Shown here in pieces: positions 1 to 6,577 of a stretch of 21,565 nt of DNA (position 1 is its first letter; each line of letters opens with the position of its first letter). The notes under the pieces were generated by a model, which made no database searches, was not told the origin of the DNA, and saw only the letters and a program-made list of their open reading frames with translations. The position numbers and the translations under genes are program-made. Origin of the DNA: Myxococcales bacterium (lineage in GTDB: Bacteria; Myxococcota; Polyangia; Polyangiales; Polyangiaceae); contig PLXW01000064.1 of NCBI GenBank assembly GCA_003151595.1, forward strand, positions 1 to 21,565. Reading direction: 5' to 3'.

Positions 1-1
1 C

Positions 2-526
2 AAGAAGATGAGCAAGAGCGCCGACAACTACGTCGGCATGCGCGAGAAGCCGATCGATCAGTACCGGAAGATCATGCAGGTCGATGACGCCGTCATCTGG
101 CGTTACTTCGAGCTGCTGTCGGCGAAGTCGAACGACGAGATTGCGGCGCTGAAACAGAAGGGCGATCCGCGCGAAGCGAAAGGGATCTTCGCGAAAGAGA
201 TCATCACGCGATTCCACGATGCGCACGCGGCCGATCACGCCGAAGGGGAGTTCCGAAAGGCGTACGTGAGCGACGCGATCCCGGACGACGTGCCGACGAT
301 CGCCATTCCCACGGACCAGCCCACGATCCCGGTATACGTCGCGCTCAAGATCGCGAATCTGGTGGCGACGTCGTCCGAAGGGATGCGCCTCGTGGAGCAA
401 GGGGGCGTCGAGATCGATCAGGCGCGCGTCGTCGATCCGAAGACGAAGCTCGAACGCGGGAAGAAGTACCTCGTGCGCGTGGGCTCGAAGAATCGCCGCT
501 TCGCGTATCTCGTGGTCGGATCGTGA
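2..526 (+). CDS. tyrS: Tyrosyl-tRNA synthetase, C-terminal part (5' end outside window)
   Basis: This is the last 174 codons of a class I aminoacyl-tRNA synthetase that charges tRNA-Tyr with tyrosine in the cytoplasm. The visible part opens with the class I signature KKMSKS (positions 2-19), whose loop stabilises the transition state of amino acid activation. An anticodon-recognising helical region follows, and the protein ends with an S4-like RNA-binding domain (roughly the last 65 residues, from IPVYVALKIANLV to the stop). The KMSKS plus S4 arrangement is typical of bacterial TyrRS and distinguishes it from TrpRS, which lacks S4. The catalytic Rossmann domain and the HIGH motif must lie upstream of the window. 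The TGA stop overlaps the GTG start of the next gene by four bases, so the two are probably translationally coupled. Confidence 0.95.
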   Translation, partial: KKMSKSADNYVGMREKPIDQYRKIMQVDDAVIWRYFELLSAKSNDEIAALKQKGDPREAKGIFAKEIITRFHDAHAADHAEGEFRKAYVSDAIPDDVPTIAIPTDQPTIPVYVALKIANLVATSSEGMRLVEQGGVEIDQARVVDPKTKLERGKKYLVRVGSKNRRFAYLVVGS

Positions 527-1614
527 CGTTCACGCGCGCCGCGCTCGCAGCGGTCGCGTGCGTGGGGTCTTTCGCGCTTCTCACGCTGGCCGCGTGCGGA
601 GGGGCGAGCGGGAAACCGGCGACGCCGTCGGGGCCGCCGCTGCACCTCGCACCGGCGACCGATCTGGCGCAGGGGGCGGAGCTGTCGTGGATCATCGACG
701 TGGAGCCGCGCGCGATCGCGGCGCACGCGGAGCTCTTGCCGGCGATCGACGCGCTGATGTCGCGCGCGCAGGTCGCGGCGCTGGCCGACAAGAGCGGCGG
801 CGTCGATCCGCTGTCGCTCGCGGAGCTGGTGATCGCGTCGTACGCGAGTGAACGAGCTGCCGGGCAACCCGATGCGGAGACGACGCTCTACATCGCGCGG
901 GGTGCGATCGCGCCCGATCAGATCGAGGCGGCCTTCCGTACGCGCGCGGAGAGCGTCGAAGGGCGTGCCGTCGATCGTGACGACGCGACGAACGCCATCG
1001 TGCGGACGTGGGGGACGGTGCACGGCGATCGAGTGCAGCTGGCGACGTTCGGGCGCGACGCGGTCGCGTTGGAGATCGGGCGATTCGGTCCGCTGCGCGT
1101 CGCGGAGCTCTTCGCGCAAGAGCGATTGAAGCGCTCGGTCCCGGCTCTTCGCGTCGGTCCGCTCGCGCGCGCTGCCGAGCTGATGCGAGACTCGTCGCCG
1201 CAAGATGCTGGCGAAGCGGAGGGCGATCCCCCGCTCCGCGCGTTCGCGCTCGGCCCGTTCGAAGGGGTGACCTCGAAAGCGCTCGGCGGGCTCCTCGCTG
1301 CCAGCACCGCCGCCGCCGTCAGCGCACGCCCGACGACCCTCAAGGGGCACTCGGCGCTCGCTTGCACACTCGTTCTCACAGGTGGCTGGGGCGCCAACGC
1401 CGCCGACGCCGCCGAACGCCTCCGTGCCGCCTTCGACGCCCTCTCCGCGACCGGCCTCGCGCGACTCGCGGGTCTCGACCGTCCGCTCGAACCCGTTCGC
1501 GTCGATGCCCTCCCCGACGCACTGCGCCTGACGATCGCCCTCGATCCGATCGCCCTCGCGCGGGGAGCTCGAGCGGCGATGGGCGCGGAAATCAGTGAAA
1601 TCATGTCCTATTGA
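523..1614 (+). CDS. Predicted lipoprotein of unknown function
   Basis: I do not recognise a family for this 363-residue protein. It has a lipoprotein signal peptide: a short positive N-terminus, a hydrophobic stretch and the lipobox L22-A23-A24-C25, followed by Gly/Ser/Pro-rich residues, so it should be lipidated and exported. The mature part is Ala/Arg/Asp-rich with no transmembrane segment and no motif I can name. The GTG start at 523 shares GTGA with the tyrS stop, and this start puts the signal peptide exactly at the N-terminus, which supports it. Two large reverse-strand open frames over this gene are shadows of its codon bias. It probably shares a transcript with tyrS, although no functional link between them is obvious. 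Confidence 0.8.
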   Translation: MTFTRAALAAVACVGSFALLTLAACGGASGKPATPSGPPLHLAPATDLAQGAELSWIIDVEPRAIAAHAELLPAIDALMSRAQVAALADKSGGVDPLSLAELVIASYASERAAGQPDAETTLYIARGAIAPDQIEAAFRTRAESVEGRAVDRDDATNAIVRTWGTVHGDRVQLATFGRDAVALEIGRFGPLRVAELFAQERLKRSVPALRVGPLARAAELMRDSSPQDAGEAEGDPPLRAFALGPFEGVTSKALGGLLAASTAAAVSARPTTLKGHSALACTLVLTGGWGANAADAAERLRAAFDALSATGLARLAGLDRPLEPVRVDALPDALRLTIALDPIALARGARAAMGAEISEIMSY

Positions 1615-1691
1615 CGAGCTCGACGCTTCGCCTTCGTGCGCCCGACCACGTGCCGGAGGGGGCCCGGCGCGCTATGCTGACCCTTCGCTCA

Positions 1692-1721
1692 TTGACGCAC
1701 GCCGCTTTCGCGGTGTAGTCC
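1692..1721 (+). promoter_or_regulatory. Possible sigma-70-type promoter of cdnL
   Basis: TTGACG at 1692-1697 matches five of six bases of the -35 consensus. With an 18-bp spacer it is followed by TAGTCC at 1716-1721, a weak -10. It lies in the 134-nt gap between the lipoprotein and cdnL, the only place a separate cdnL promoter could sit. The -10 is poor, so this is tentative. Confidence 0.25.
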
Positions 1722-1748
1722 CGCCACCCCGTTTCGAACCCATAAAAA

Positions 1749-2318
1749 ATGACCCGTCCCGCCCGCGGCGCAGCACCGTCACAGCCCCCGTCTTACGCCC
1801 CTCCGATGACCCCTCGGTTGCCGGCGTCCGAGGAGCCGTTCGTCGTGGGGGACAAAGCCGTTCATCCATCGCACGGAGTCGGTGAGGTCACCGCCATCGA
1901 GAGCCGCGAAATCGGCGGAACGCGCGGGGATTTCTACATTCTTCGCATCCTCGACAACGCGATGAAGGTCATGGTCCCGACCACGGCCGTCATGCAGGTC
2001 GGCCTTCGCAAGGTCATGAGCGCCAAAGAGGCCGAGAAGGTGCTCGAGACGATGAAGAAGCGGGAGGTCGCGGTCGATCTCCAGCCGTGGTCGCGTCGGT
2101 TCCGCGCCTACACCGAGATGATCAAGAGCGGCTCGCCGCACGAGATCGCGAAGGTGCTGCGCGACATGCACCGCCTCAAGTTCGACAAAGAGCTCTCGTT
2201 CGGCGAGCGGCGCCTCCTCGATCAAGCGAAAGGGCTCCTCTTCAAGGAGCTCGCGCTGGCGACGAAGGTCACCGAAGCCGAGATGGCCGCGCAGGTCGCC
2301 GAGATCTTCAAAGCCTGA
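1749..2318 (+). CDS. cdnL: CdnL/CarD-family RNA polymerase-binding transcription regulator
   Basis: CdnL/CarD proteins bind the RNA polymerase beta subunit and stabilise open complexes at primary-sigma promoters, including those of rRNA. In Myxococcus, CdnL is essential. The N-terminal Tudor-like RNAP-interaction domain runs from about residue 31 (VVGDKAVHPSHGVGEV) to 100. The C-terminal helical DNA-binding domain (about 105-189) contains the conserved Trp, W114, in LQPWSRRFRAY and the family-typical LSFGERRLLDQAKGLL. Resemblance to my recollection of Myxococcus CdnL is strong along the whole length. The ATG at 1749 gives 189 residues with a Pro/Ala-rich extension of about 28 residues. An in-frame ATG at 1806 gives 170 residues, closer to the usual ~160. 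Neither start has a clear Shine-Dalgarno, so the start is undecided. An intrinsic terminator follows directly. Confidence 0.93.
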   Translation: MTRPARGAAPSQPPSYAPPMTPRLPASEEPFVVGDKAVHPSHGVGEVTAIESREIGGTRGDFYILRILDNAMKVMVPTTAVMQVGLRKVMSAKEAEKVLETMKKREVAVDLQPWSRRFRAYTEMIKSGSPHEIAKVLRDMHRLKFDKELSFGERRLLDQAKGLLFKELALATKVTEAEMAAQVAEIFKA

Positions 2319-2328
2319 TCTGGCCGCG

Positions 2329-2360
2329 GACCGCGAAAGTTCGCGGTCGCGTGCATTTTC
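2329..2360 (+). terminator. Rho-independent terminator of cdnL
   Basis: A perfect inverted repeat, GACCGCGAA (2329-2337) and TTCGCGGTC (2340-2348), begins 11 nt after the cdnL stop. It can fold as an 8-bp stem with a 4-nt loop. A T-rich run, TTTTCTT, follows at 2354-2360. Position, stem and T-run together fit an intrinsic terminator, the only one in the window with a convincing T-run on the correct side. Confidence 0.7.
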
Positions 2361-2380
2361 TTAGCAACGTCTCTCGCGCA

Positions 2381-2679
2381 ATGGGCGCGTTCGCGAAGGC
2401 ACAGCTTCGCGCGGCGTTCGACGGAATGACGGACATCACGCTCGCAGTGCCCATCGAGGCGCTCGAAGCGATCGACCACGCATGCGCGCGGGAGCCCGCA
2501 TGCAGCGCGACGCCTTTGGGGCGATCGCGGGGCGCGTTTGAACCGAGAGAGAATGGTGAAGGACACGCGCGACTACGGCAGCAAGGCGCTCGACTTCCTT
2601 CGCGAGTACGAGACCACGCAGGCGCAGACGAACGCCGCGGCGCTTCATCGCGCGTAGGTCCGCGCGTAGACTGCTCCTA
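2381..2679 (+). other. Region without a clear gene; coding-like signal moves through three frames
   Basis: The 361-nt gap between cdnL and the glutaredoxin-like gene is not plain spacer after its terminator. From the ATG at 2381 about 33 codons look coding-like (MGAFAKAQLRAAF, then ITLAVPIEALEAID) before the frame turns into Arg/Pro/Ser-rich shadow-type sequence. A second frame from the ATG at 2482 reads 19 codons to a TGA at 2539-2541. A third, from the ATG at 2553, reads 34 codons to a TAG at 2655-2657. A 7-bp inverted repeat GCATGCG/CGCATGC (2480-2486 and 2497-2503) lies where the first frame loses its coding character. This could be a frameshifted remnant of a protein of about 90 residues, or two or three tiny genes. 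Confidence 0.35.
2553..2657 (+). CDS. Possible small protein, 34 residues
   Basis: This short frame starts with ATG at 2553 and ends with TAG at 2657. Nearly every codon ends in G or C, as in the real genes here, and the peptide has the composition of a soluble amphipathic helix (KDTRDYGSKALDFLREYE, then TTQAQTNAAALHRA). A weak purine run, GAGAGA, sits directly before the ATG. Upstream in the same frame the translation is Arg/His-rich and unlike a protein, so the start lies near 2553 unless the gene is broken by a frameshift. I do not recognise a family. It ends 22 nt before the glutaredoxin-like gene. Confidence 0.35.
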   Translation: MVKDTRDYGSKALDFLREYETTQAQTNAAALHRA

Positions 2680-3291
2680 GTGCGATGCTCGGTTCACGCT
2701 CTCGCGATGTCGCCGGACGGAACGTGCGTCCGGTGCCGTCGTGACGCGGAAGACGCGCGAGCGGAGGAAGAGGCGGCGCGGGTGCGCGCGCGGCAGCGGG
2801 TGATCCTCGCGGGGACGGTCGCGACTGCGTTCATCGGGGCGGCGATCGGCTTCGCGATTCAGGCACGACCACGCCCGGTTCACGCGCCCGCACCCGCGAC
2901 GTCGGCGAGCGTGCCGGCGGCCGACGCGCCGACGGCCAAAGGCGCGCTGGTACCGTTGGAGCCGGCGAAGGTGGCGCCCGATCCGTCGTCGCATGGCGCA
3001 GAAGCGGCGATGACGCCGCTCGATCGCGCGGTCCACACCGTGCCGATCACGATGTACTGCCGCCCGCCGCCGGAATGCGAGCGCGCGCGGGCGTGGCTTC
3101 AAGACGGGAACTTCGTCTACAAAGAGCGGAACGTCATCGTGGATCCTGGCGCGACGGCCGCATGGCGGAAGATCGCGCCCGACGGGGCGGTGCCGGCGTT
3201 CGACGTCGATGGGCAGACGTTCGCGGGGTTCGATCCCGAGCGGCTCAAGGGGGCGCTGGAGTACGCAGGCGCGCGCCGATTGCAGCGGTGA
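2680..3291 (+). CDS. Membrane-anchored glutaredoxin-like protein with N-terminal zinc-binding motif
   Basis: The protein has 203 residues in three parts. First comes a small cysteine/histidine module, C3-x2-H6 ... C16-x2-C19, with B-box/zinc-ribbon spacing. Next is a charged stretch ending RVRARQR and one transmembrane segment (about 41-60); positive charges before it predict the N-terminus inside and the C-terminus outside. After a Pro/Ala linker comes a glutaredoxin/thioredoxin-fold domain (about 118-203), with ITMYC at strand 1, a DGAVPAFDVDG cis-proline region and GFDPERL near the end. The active site is unusual: instead of C-x2-C it reads C127-RPPPE-C133, a C-x5-C. The likely role is thiol-disulfide exchange at the periplasmic face, but the spacing makes ordinary glutaredoxin activity uncertain. 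The GTG at 2680 is the only start that keeps the first cysteine motif. The adenosyltransferase gene starts 25 nt downstream. Confidence 0.75.
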   Translation: MRCSVHALAMSPDGTCVRCRRDAEDARAEEEAARVRARQRVILAGTVATAFIGAAIGFAIQARPRPVHAPAPATSASVPAADAPTAKGALVPLEPAKVAPDPSSHGAEAAMTPLDRAVHTVPITMYCRPPPECERARAWLQDGNFVYKERNVIVDPGATAAWRKIAPDGAVPAFDVDGQTFAGFDPERLKGALEYAGARRLQR

Positions 3292-3316
3292 GCGGGCGCG
3301 AGGTATCTCTTCGCGC

Positions 3317-3877
3317 GTGAAGATCTATACGAAGACCGGGGACGACGGGACGACGGGGCTGTTCGGCGGCGCGCGCGTGAAGAAGGCGTCGGCGCGCGTC
3401 GAGGCGTACGGCACGGTCGACGAGCTGAACGCGACGGTCGGCGTCGCGCGCGCCACGAAGCTCGACGCGGAGTCGGAGGCCGTGCTCGCGCGCGTGCAGG
3501 TCGATCTGTTCACGCTCGGCGCGGAGCTGGCGTGCGTGCCCGGGAAGGAGGCGTCGCTGAAGATGACGCTGGTGGGCGACGAGGACGCCGAGCGCCTGGA
3601 GAAGGCGATCGACGCGGCCGAGACGCACGTGACCCCTTTGAAGTACTTCGTGCTCCCCGGCGGATCGGCGCAAGCGGCCGCGCTCCATCTCGCGCGCACT
3701 GTGTGTCGCCGCGCGGAGCGTGCATGCCTCGCGCTCGACGACGGGCCCGTGCGCACGGAGGTGATCATCTATCTGAATCGTCTGAGCGATCTCCTGTTCG
3801 TCCTGGCGCGGCGGGCGAACGTGGAGATGAAGGTCGAAGACGTGCCGTGGGTTCCACACCCGCGCGGCGCGAAGTAG
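3317..3877 (+). CDS. Cob(I)yrinic acid a,c-diamide / cob(I)alamin adenosyltransferase, PduO type
   Basis: This enzyme transfers the 5'-deoxyadenosyl group of ATP to cob(I)alamin, making adenosylcobalamin for enzymes such as methylmalonyl-CoA mutase. The 186-residue protein matches the PduO/MMAB family, not BtuR/CobA. It shows the N-terminal ATP-binding TKTGDDGTTGLFGG (residues 5-18), R27-x2-A-YGTVDELNA, the CRRAER segment (130-135) equivalent to the catalytic Arg/Glu cluster of human MMAB, and YLNRLSDLLFVLAR (152-165). I chose the GTG at 3317 because it starts directly at the conserved MKIYTKTGD; an upstream in-frame start would read back over the preceding gene. It follows the glutaredoxin-like gene by 25 nt and may share its transcript. 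Its stop lies in an inverted repeat shared with the convergent sigma factor gene. Confidence 0.93.
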   Translation: MKIYTKTGDDGTTGLFGGARVKKASARVEAYGTVDELNATVGVARATKLDAESEAVLARVQVDLFTLGAELACVPGKEASLKMTLVGDEDAERLEKAIDAAETHVTPLKYFVLPGGSAQAAALHLARTVCRRAERACLALDDGPVRTEVIIYLNRLSDLLFVLARRANVEMKVEDVPWVPHPRGAK

Positions 3878-3895
3878 CGCTCGGTCGAAGCGCTA
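3875..3895. terminator. Inverted repeat holding the stop codons of two convergent genes
   Basis: TAGCGCT (3875-3881) and AGCGCTA (3889-3895) form a perfect 7-bp inverted repeat around a 7-nt loop. The left arm begins with the TAG of the adenosyltransferase gene and the right arm contains the reverse-strand TAG of the sigma factor gene. It could act as a bidirectional terminator hairpin, although neither side has a T-run. Confidence 0.4.
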
Positions 3896-4468
3896 GGCCG
3901 CTTCGCGCGATCCGAGATCGTCGGCGAGCATGCGCCGCCCGCGGTGCAGGCGGCTCATCACCGTCCCCACCGGCACACCGAGGCGCGCGGCGGCCTCGCG
4001 GTACGACTGCTGCTCGAGGTCGACGATCTCGATGACGTCGCGGAAGCCGCTCGGCAGTGCGTCGAGGCGCGCGCGCGTGGTCTTGGTGAGGGCGACCTCG
4101 CTGTCCGGGCGCGCGAAGCACTCGGGCTGGGTCCAGGCGCACGGGTCGCACGAGAGGGTGCGGAGGGCGTTCCGCTCGCGGCGCGAGCGGCGATAGCGCG
4201 TGATGAAGACGCTGAAGAGGATCTGCTGGGTCCACGCGCGCAGGTTGGTGCCGCGCTCGTACTGATCGGCGAAGCGGAGCGCGCGCTCGATCGCGTCCTG
4301 GACGAGATCATCGGCGACGGCGTGATCACGGGCCAGGCGGAGTGCGCGGATGCGCAGCTCGGGGATGAGGGCCACGAGCCCCTGGCGAAGCGAGGCGAGG
4401 TCGCGGGCGACGACAGGCGCGCGCGGGATGCGAGGCGAAGCGGGAGAGTCGGCGTGGGCGTGAGACAT
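3893..4468 (-). CDS. ECF-family RNA polymerase sigma factor with cysteines in the linker
   Basis: The protein has 191 residues, a normal ECF (group 4) length. Sigma region 2 covers about residues 30-98 (ALRLARDHAVADDLVQDAIE, then NLRAWTQQILFSVFITRYRR). Region 4 covers about 133-186, with LPSGFRDVIEI and the helix-turn-helix YREAAARLGVPVGTVMSRLH. The linker holds three cysteines, C107-x2-C110-x6-C117, which is unusual. The ATG at 4468 is supported by GGAGG at 4475-4479, six bases upstream. No anti-sigma gene is adjacent: upstream is nnr, which ends 134 nt away, and downstream is a convergent gene. Regulation by a distant anti-sigma, by transcription, or by the cysteines is possible. The regulon is unknown. 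One hint is a weak ECF-like promoter before the S41 protease gene. Confidence 0.92.
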   Translation of the reverse strand: MSHAHADSPASPRIPRAPVVARDLASLRQGLVALIPELRIRALRLARDHAVADDLVQDAIERALRFADQYERGTNLRAWTQQILFSVFITRYRRSRRERNALRTLSCDPCAWTQPECFARPDSEVALTKTTRARLDALPSGFRDVIEIVDLEQQSYREAAARLGVPVGTVMSRLHRGRRMLADDLGSREAA

Positions 4469-4521
4469 TGGCGTCCTCCGTCGTGTGCATTCAGCAACGG
4501 GGGTGCCATCGCGCGCGTATC

Positions 4522-4558
4522 GCGATCGCCCGAGAAAACCGCTGTTTCGGGCGACCGC
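4522..4558 (-). repeat. Long inverted repeat between nnr and the ECF sigma gene
   Basis: Arms of 12 nt, 4522-4533 and 4547-4558, pair with a single mismatch or wobble and hold a perfect 8-bp core, TCGCCCGA/TCGGGCGA, around a 13-nt loop. The repeat lies in the 134-nt gap between two reverse-strand genes. It could end nnr transcription, though no T-run follows on that strand, or it could be a regulatory site upstream of the sigma factor gene. Confidence 0.45.
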
Positions 4559-4602
4559 GTGCGTGTCATGCCGGACCGCGCGTGTGTTCGCCGGTCAACG
4601 CC

Positions 4603-6147
4603 TCAGCGCGCGGAGGACACCAGACCGGAGAGGACGTCAGGGACACCGTCGGCGATTTCGGACGCCAGGAGCCCTCGATCGCCGTGGGCATCGCTCCACG
4701 CTTCGGCCGCAGCCGCGTGAATGAATACGCCGGCGCACGCCGCGTCGAACGGAGAGAGCGACGCGAGCATCGCGCCGATGATGCCGGCGAGCGTGTCGCC
4801 CGACCCGGCCGTGGCCAGCACGGAGTTCGCCGAAGCGCTGACCGCGACGCGGCCGCTCGGGTCGGCGACGAGCGTGCACGCGCCCTTCAAGACGACGACG
4901 GCCTTCGCGCGCGACGCGAGCCGTCGCGCGGCGGCGTAGCGATCGGCCTCGACGGCGGCGGGCGTGATTCCGAGGAGGCGCGCGGCCTCACCGGCGTGTG
5001 GCGTGATCACGCACGGGGTCTTCGCCTGGGCGAAGCGCTCGGGCCTCTTCGTGAAGAGCGTGAGCGCGTCGGCGTCATAGAGGGCAGGGCCGTTCCACGT
5101 GGCGAGGAGTGCGTTCACCGCTTCGCGCGCCGCGTCGTCGGTGCCGAAGCCCGGGCCTACGACGACGACGCTCTTGCCGTTCAGTGCCTCGGCGAGGCTT
5201 CGCTCCACGCCGTCGCGATCGATCGTGGCGACCATCACTTCGGTGACGCGCGCGCGCGCGATCGCCGCCGCCTCGGTCCACGTCGCGATCGTCGCTACCC
5301 CGGCACCCGAGCGGAGCGCGGCGTGCGACACCATCAACGCCGCGCCGATCTTCCCGCCCGAGCCCGCGAACACCGCCACGTGCCCTTCGGAGTTCTTGTG
5401 AGCGTCGATCGCGCGCGGCACGAGGAGGCGCGCGATGTCAGCGCGCTCGAAGAGCTCCGCCGACGCCGAAAGCGCCGGTCCGATCATGGGCGGGACACCG
5501 AGATCGACCACGTGGAGCACGCCCGTGGCGACGACCCCGCGTGGCGTGAGCAACCCCTGCTTCGGATGCGCGAACGTGACCGTGTGGTCGGCACGAACCG
5601 AGGCGCCGAGCGTCGCGCCGGTATCGGCGTCGATTCCGGAGGGGATGTCGATGGCGACGCGGGGGCACGGGGCGGCGTTCATCGCGCGAAGGATGGCCAC
5701 GGCCTCGCCGGTGATCGGGCGATCGAGCCCGGTGCCGAAGAGCGCGTCGACGACGGCGTCGGCGTTCGCCATCTCCTTGGCCAGCGCGCGTCTGTCCGCG
5801 GCGCTCGCGAGCGGTCGCGCGACGCCGCCGATGCCGGCGAACCCGTCGGCGTTCGTCCGCGCGTCCCCCTTCAGTCGCGACCTCTGCGCGACGCAGAACA
5901 GCGCGACCCGCGCCCCGCGCGTGACGAGGTGGCGCGCGATCACGAAGCCGTCGCCGCCGTTGTTCCCGCCACCGCACACCACGACGACGTGTTTCCGCGT
6001 CGCGTCGCCGGCGAGCGCGTCGCGCACGATCACGTCGGTCGCGCCGCTTCCAGCGTTCTCCATCAGGACGACGCCCGGCACACCGCACGACTCGATCGCG
6101 TGCGCGTCGAAGGCACGCATCTCGGCGCGCGTGAGCACCGGCCTCAC
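4603..6147 (-). CDS. nnr: Bifunctional NAD(P)HX epimerase / ADP-dependent NAD(P)HX dehydratase
   Basis: This enzyme repairs hydrated, inactive NADH and NADPH. The N-terminal YjeF_N domain (about 1-225) epimerises R- and S-NAD(P)HX; the C-terminal kinase-like domain (about 250-514) dehydrates S-NAD(P)HX using ADP. The 514-residue length fits the fused bacterial form. The epimerase half shows GGGNNGGDGFVIARHL (59-74), DALFGTGLDR and the DIPSGIDADTG loop. The dehydratase half shows GHVAVFAGSGGKIGAA, VVVGPGFG, ITPHAGEAARLLG, VLKGACTLV and ATAGSGDTLAGIIGAML with D451 at the catalytic position. The GTG start at 6147 overlaps the acpS stop as GTGA, indicating co-translation from an acpS-nnr transcript. 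Both are housekeeping cofactor functions. Confidence 0.95.
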   Translation of the reverse strand: MRPVLTRAEMRAFDAHAIESCGVPGVVLMENAGSGATDVIVRDALAGDATRKHVVVVCGGGNNGGDGFVIARHLVTRGARVALFCVAQRSRLKGDARTNADGFAGIGGVARPLASAADRRALAKEMANADAVVDALFGTGLDRPITGEAVAILRAMNAAPCPRVAIDIPSGIDADTGATLGASVRADHTVTFAHPKQGLLTPRGVVATGVLHVVDLGVPPMIGPALSASAELFERADIARLLVPRAIDAHKNSEGHVAVFAGSGGKIGAALMVSHAALRSGAGVATIATWTEAAAIARARVTEVMVATIDRDGVERSLAEALNGKSVVVVGPGFGTDDAAREAVNALLATWNGPALYDADALTLFTKRPERFAQAKTPCVITPHAGEAARLLGITPAAVEADRYAAARRLASRAKAVVVLKGACTLVADPSGRVAVSASANSVLATAGSGDTLAGIIGAMLASLSPFDAACAGVFIHAAAAEAWSDAHGDRGLLASEIADGVPDVLSGLVSSAR

Positions 6148-6521
6148 GGCGACGTCTTCTCCAGCACGACGGCCGCGACGGCGATCCCCGCGTCATGCGA
6201 GATCGTCACGTGCCACTTGTCGGCGCCGAACTTCGTCGCCATCGCCAGCGCGTTGCCGAACAGCTCGAGCCGCGGGCGGCCGTTCTCCGCGCGGCGGACC
6301 TCCACCTCGTGCCAGCCGACGCCCGGAGCGCCGTCGAGCGCTTTTGCGAAGGCTTCCTTCACGGCGAATCGCCCGGAGAGCGCGGTCGCCATGTCGCGCC
6401 CGGTGAGGTCCTGCCGTTCGCGCTCGCTGCAGATTCGCGCGAAGAACTTGTCGCCGTGTCGTTCGAGCGCGCGTCGCATGCGTTCGATCGAGCAGACGTC
6501 GATGCCAATGCCGACGATCAT
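6144..6521 (-). CDS. acpS: Holo-[acyl-carrier-protein] synthase
   Basis: AcpS moves 4'-phosphopantetheine from CoA to a serine of apo-ACP, activating it for fatty acid synthesis. The protein has 125 residues, the standard size of the trimeric AcpS group. Conserved elements are GIGIDVCSIERM with magnesium ligand D8, RFAVKEAFAKAL with K55/E56, GVGWHEVEV, and the C-terminal WHVTISHDAGIAVAAVV. The ATG at 6521 begins directly at the conserved MIVGIGID. No Shine-Dalgarno is visible before it. A TACGCT hexamer ends 11 nt upstream and could be the -10 of a very short leader. The gene is divergent from pdxJ across 56 nt; in enterobacteria the two genes are co-directional and adjacent. Confidence 0.95.
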   Translation of the reverse strand: MIVGIGIDVCSIERMRRALERHGDKFFARICSERERQDLTGRDMATALSGRFAVKEAFAKALDGAPGVGWHEVEVRRAENGRPRLELFGNALAMATKFGADKWHVTISHDAGIAVAAVVLEKTSP

Positions 6522-6532
6522 TCTTGCGTGCG

Positions 6533-6538
6533 AGCGTA
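6533..6538 (-). promoter_or_regulatory. Candidate -10 element of acpS
   Basis: On the reverse strand TACGCT (TAnnnT) ends 11 nt before the acpS ATG, in a gap with no Shine-Dalgarno. No -35 match is visible 16-18 bp upstream. If used, transcription would start only about 4-5 nt before the start codon. Confidence 0.3.
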
Positions 6539-6563
6539 CATCGATGGCGCGCGCGCGTCGCGG

Positions 6564-6569
6564 TACGAT
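6564..6569 (+). promoter_or_regulatory. Candidate -10 element of pdxJ
   Basis: TACGAT ends 8 nt before the pdxJ ATG at 6578. No Shine-Dalgarno precedes the ATG, and no -35 match is visible. If used, the mRNA would be leaderless or nearly so. Confidence 0.3.
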
Positions 6570-6577
6570 GGCACGCG

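Noticed and set aside
3209..3316. Upstream extension of the adenosyltransferase frame
   Set aside because: It would run over the end of the glutaredoxin-like gene, and the conserved N-terminus of the family begins at 3317.
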